NCBI GenBank assembly: GCA_024919215.1
Contig: CP103437.1
Span: 248,001 to 312,000, forward strand
Length of the DNA: 64,000 nucleotides
Reading direction: 5' to 3'
Source: Methylophilaceae bacterium LSUCC0665
Lineage (GTDB): Bacteria > Pseudomonadota > Gammaproteobacteria > Burkholderiales > Methylophilaceae
Part shown: positions 63,175 to 64,000 of the stretch, in pieces
Position numbering within the stretch: position 1 is the first letter of the stretch
Layout: the number at the start of each line of letters is the position of its first letter
Position numbers and translations under genes: made by a program
The notes under the pieces: generated by a model
Told to the model about the DNA's origin: nothing
The model's input: only the letters and a program-made list of their open reading frames with translations
Database searches by the model: none

Positions 63175-63990
63175 GTGCCTGAACTTCCAGAGGTTGAAAC
63201 TACAGTCCGTGGAATAAAATCAATAGAGTCATCTGTCATTGAGAGGATTGATGTGTTTAATCCAAATTTGAGATGGCCTATTTCGAATGATCTATCCTTT
63301 TTTTTAGATAACAAAAAAATATTAAGTGTCTATCGTCGGGCAAAGTACATTATTATTAAGTGCTCAAATGCACATCTCGTGATCCACCTTGGTATGACAG
63401 GTAAATTGGTGTTTGCTAAACCTAAAGACACCTTAAAGAAACACGATCATATGCAAATAAAATTTGCCAATAGTGACCAAGTCATTCGATATAACGACCC
63501 AAGGAGATTTGGATCTGCACATCTAGTTAAGAATAAACTTGAAGATTTTAGATTACTGTCTAATCTTGGGATAGAGCCGCTGGCAGAAGAATTTGATGGA
63601 AACTTTCTTTTTACTAAAGCTCGAAACAGAAATGTACCAATAAAAGCTTTTATCATGAATCATCACATAGTTGTAGGTGTTGGTAATATCTATGCCAGTG
63701 AGGCATTATTTTTATCAGGAGTCAGGCCATCGATTCCAGCAAGAAGGGTTACAAGAAAAAAAATGGAGGTACTAGTAAAAAATATTAAATATGTTTTATC
63801 TATCGCAATCGAAAAAGGTGGATCAACTATTAGTGATTTTATGAACACAAAAGGGGAGCAGGGTTACTTCCAAATTGACCACCAAGTATACAATCGTGAA
63901 GGTCAGCCTTGCAATCAATGTGGAGCTAAGATAAAAAAAATAATTATTGGTCAGCGTTCAAGTTTTTTTTGCAGTAGCTGCCAATGTTGA
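63175..63990 (+). CDS. mutM: Formamidopyrimidine-DNA glycosylase
   Basis: Removes 8-oxoguanine and formamidopyrimidines from DNA. The 271-aa protein starts MPELPEVET (catalytic Pro2 and Glu3), which fixes the GTG at 63175 as the start. It has VIHLGMTGKLVF near residue 65, IRYNDPRRFGS near 103, VVGVGNIYASEALFLSGV near 162 and a C-terminal zinc finger CNQCGAKIKK ... CSSCQC. It is complete. It sits 2 bp after the DUF4340 gene and would share its transcript. Confidence 0.97.
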   Translation: MPELPEVETTVRGIKSIESSVIERIDVFNPNLRWPISNDLSFFLDNKKILSVYRRAKYIIIKCSNAHLVIHLGMTGKLVFAKPKDTLKKHDHMQIKFANSDQVIRYNDPRRFGSAHLVKNKLEDFRLLSNLGIEPLAEEFDGNFLFTKARNRNVPIKAFIMNHHIVVGVGNIYASEALFLSGVRPSIPARRVTRKKMEVLVKNIKYVLSIAIEKGGSTISDFMNTKGEQGYFQIDHQVYNREGQPCNQCGAKIKKIIIGQRSSFFCSSCQC

Positions 63991-64000
63991 TTGTTGAGTC

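Overview
The window is a stretch of core chromosome from a small, AT-rich, tightly packed proteobacterial genome (by eye about one third G+C; not counted). Several gene orders point to the Betaproteobacteria: lolB-ispE-tRNA-Gln-prs-rplY-pth-ychF, lnt-glyQ-glyS-gmhB-plsC, miaB-phoH-ybeY-corC, pssA-leuA and ypjD next to ffh. With the low G+C and compactness they suggest a streamlined aquatic methylotroph of the Methylophilaceae / OM43 type. That placement is inference; no rRNA gene is present. I support 71 protein genes (secD cut by the left edge), six tRNA genes and one tRNA pseudogene. I saw no CRISPR array, insertion sequence, integrase or prophage.

Layout. 1-2.7 kb: secD-yajC-tgt (protein export, queuosine). 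2.8-8.1 kb: pssA-leuA-HAD phosphatase, ypjD, ffh and tRNA-Lys. 8.1-13.1 kb: molybdate-type ABC transporter, an unusual secreted trypsin/TPR protein, two near-identical tRNA-Arg genes, a lipoprotein/DUF1993 pair and tRNA-Ser. 13.1-21 kb: lysC-alaS-recX-recA-pncC-pgpA-thiL-mog on the minus strand. 21-24.4 kb: a PDZ protein, yjgA, pmbA and mlaA. 24.4-31.5 kb: phrB-rlmH-rsfS-panD-panC-panB-deoxynucleoside kinase-folK-pcnB-pduO. 31.5-44.5 kb: murI, a small zinc protein, ilvE, SCO, then a long minus-strand run from a YgjP-like metallopeptidase through plsC, gmhB, glyS, glyQ, lnt and corC to miaB. 44.5-48.5 kb: cysG, an EnvZ/OmpR-type pair and an exported EF-hand protein.

48.5-52.5 kb is the only region with an accessory character. 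It holds a GNAT/FemAB-like acyltransferase, a WaaG-like LPS glycosyltransferase, a DUF2970 membrane protein, and a 1.3-kb segment carrying one unclassified glycosyltransferase-like gene. That segment is bounded by a 69-nt direct repeat (66 of 69 identical) made of the 3' part of tRNA-Met plus 20 bp of flank. 52.5-59 kb is the conserved ychF-pth-rplY-prs-tRNA-Gln-ispE-lolB-TPR block. 59.2-64 kb is a Gld-like ABC transporter operon (ATPase, permease, GldG-like, DUF4340) ending in mutM.

Genes are packed with stop/start overlaps, and six of nine convergent gene pairs overlap at their 3' ends. Several starts are TTG or GTG. The points most worth a second look are the tRNA-Met-bounded segment, a PanB that lacks the usual catalytic glutamate, the helically phased repeats between the OmpR-like gene and the EF-hand gene, the tandem tRNA-Arg pair that differs at the wobble base, and the Gld-like operon of unknown substrate. 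Nothing seen amounts to a clearly new defence or mobile system.
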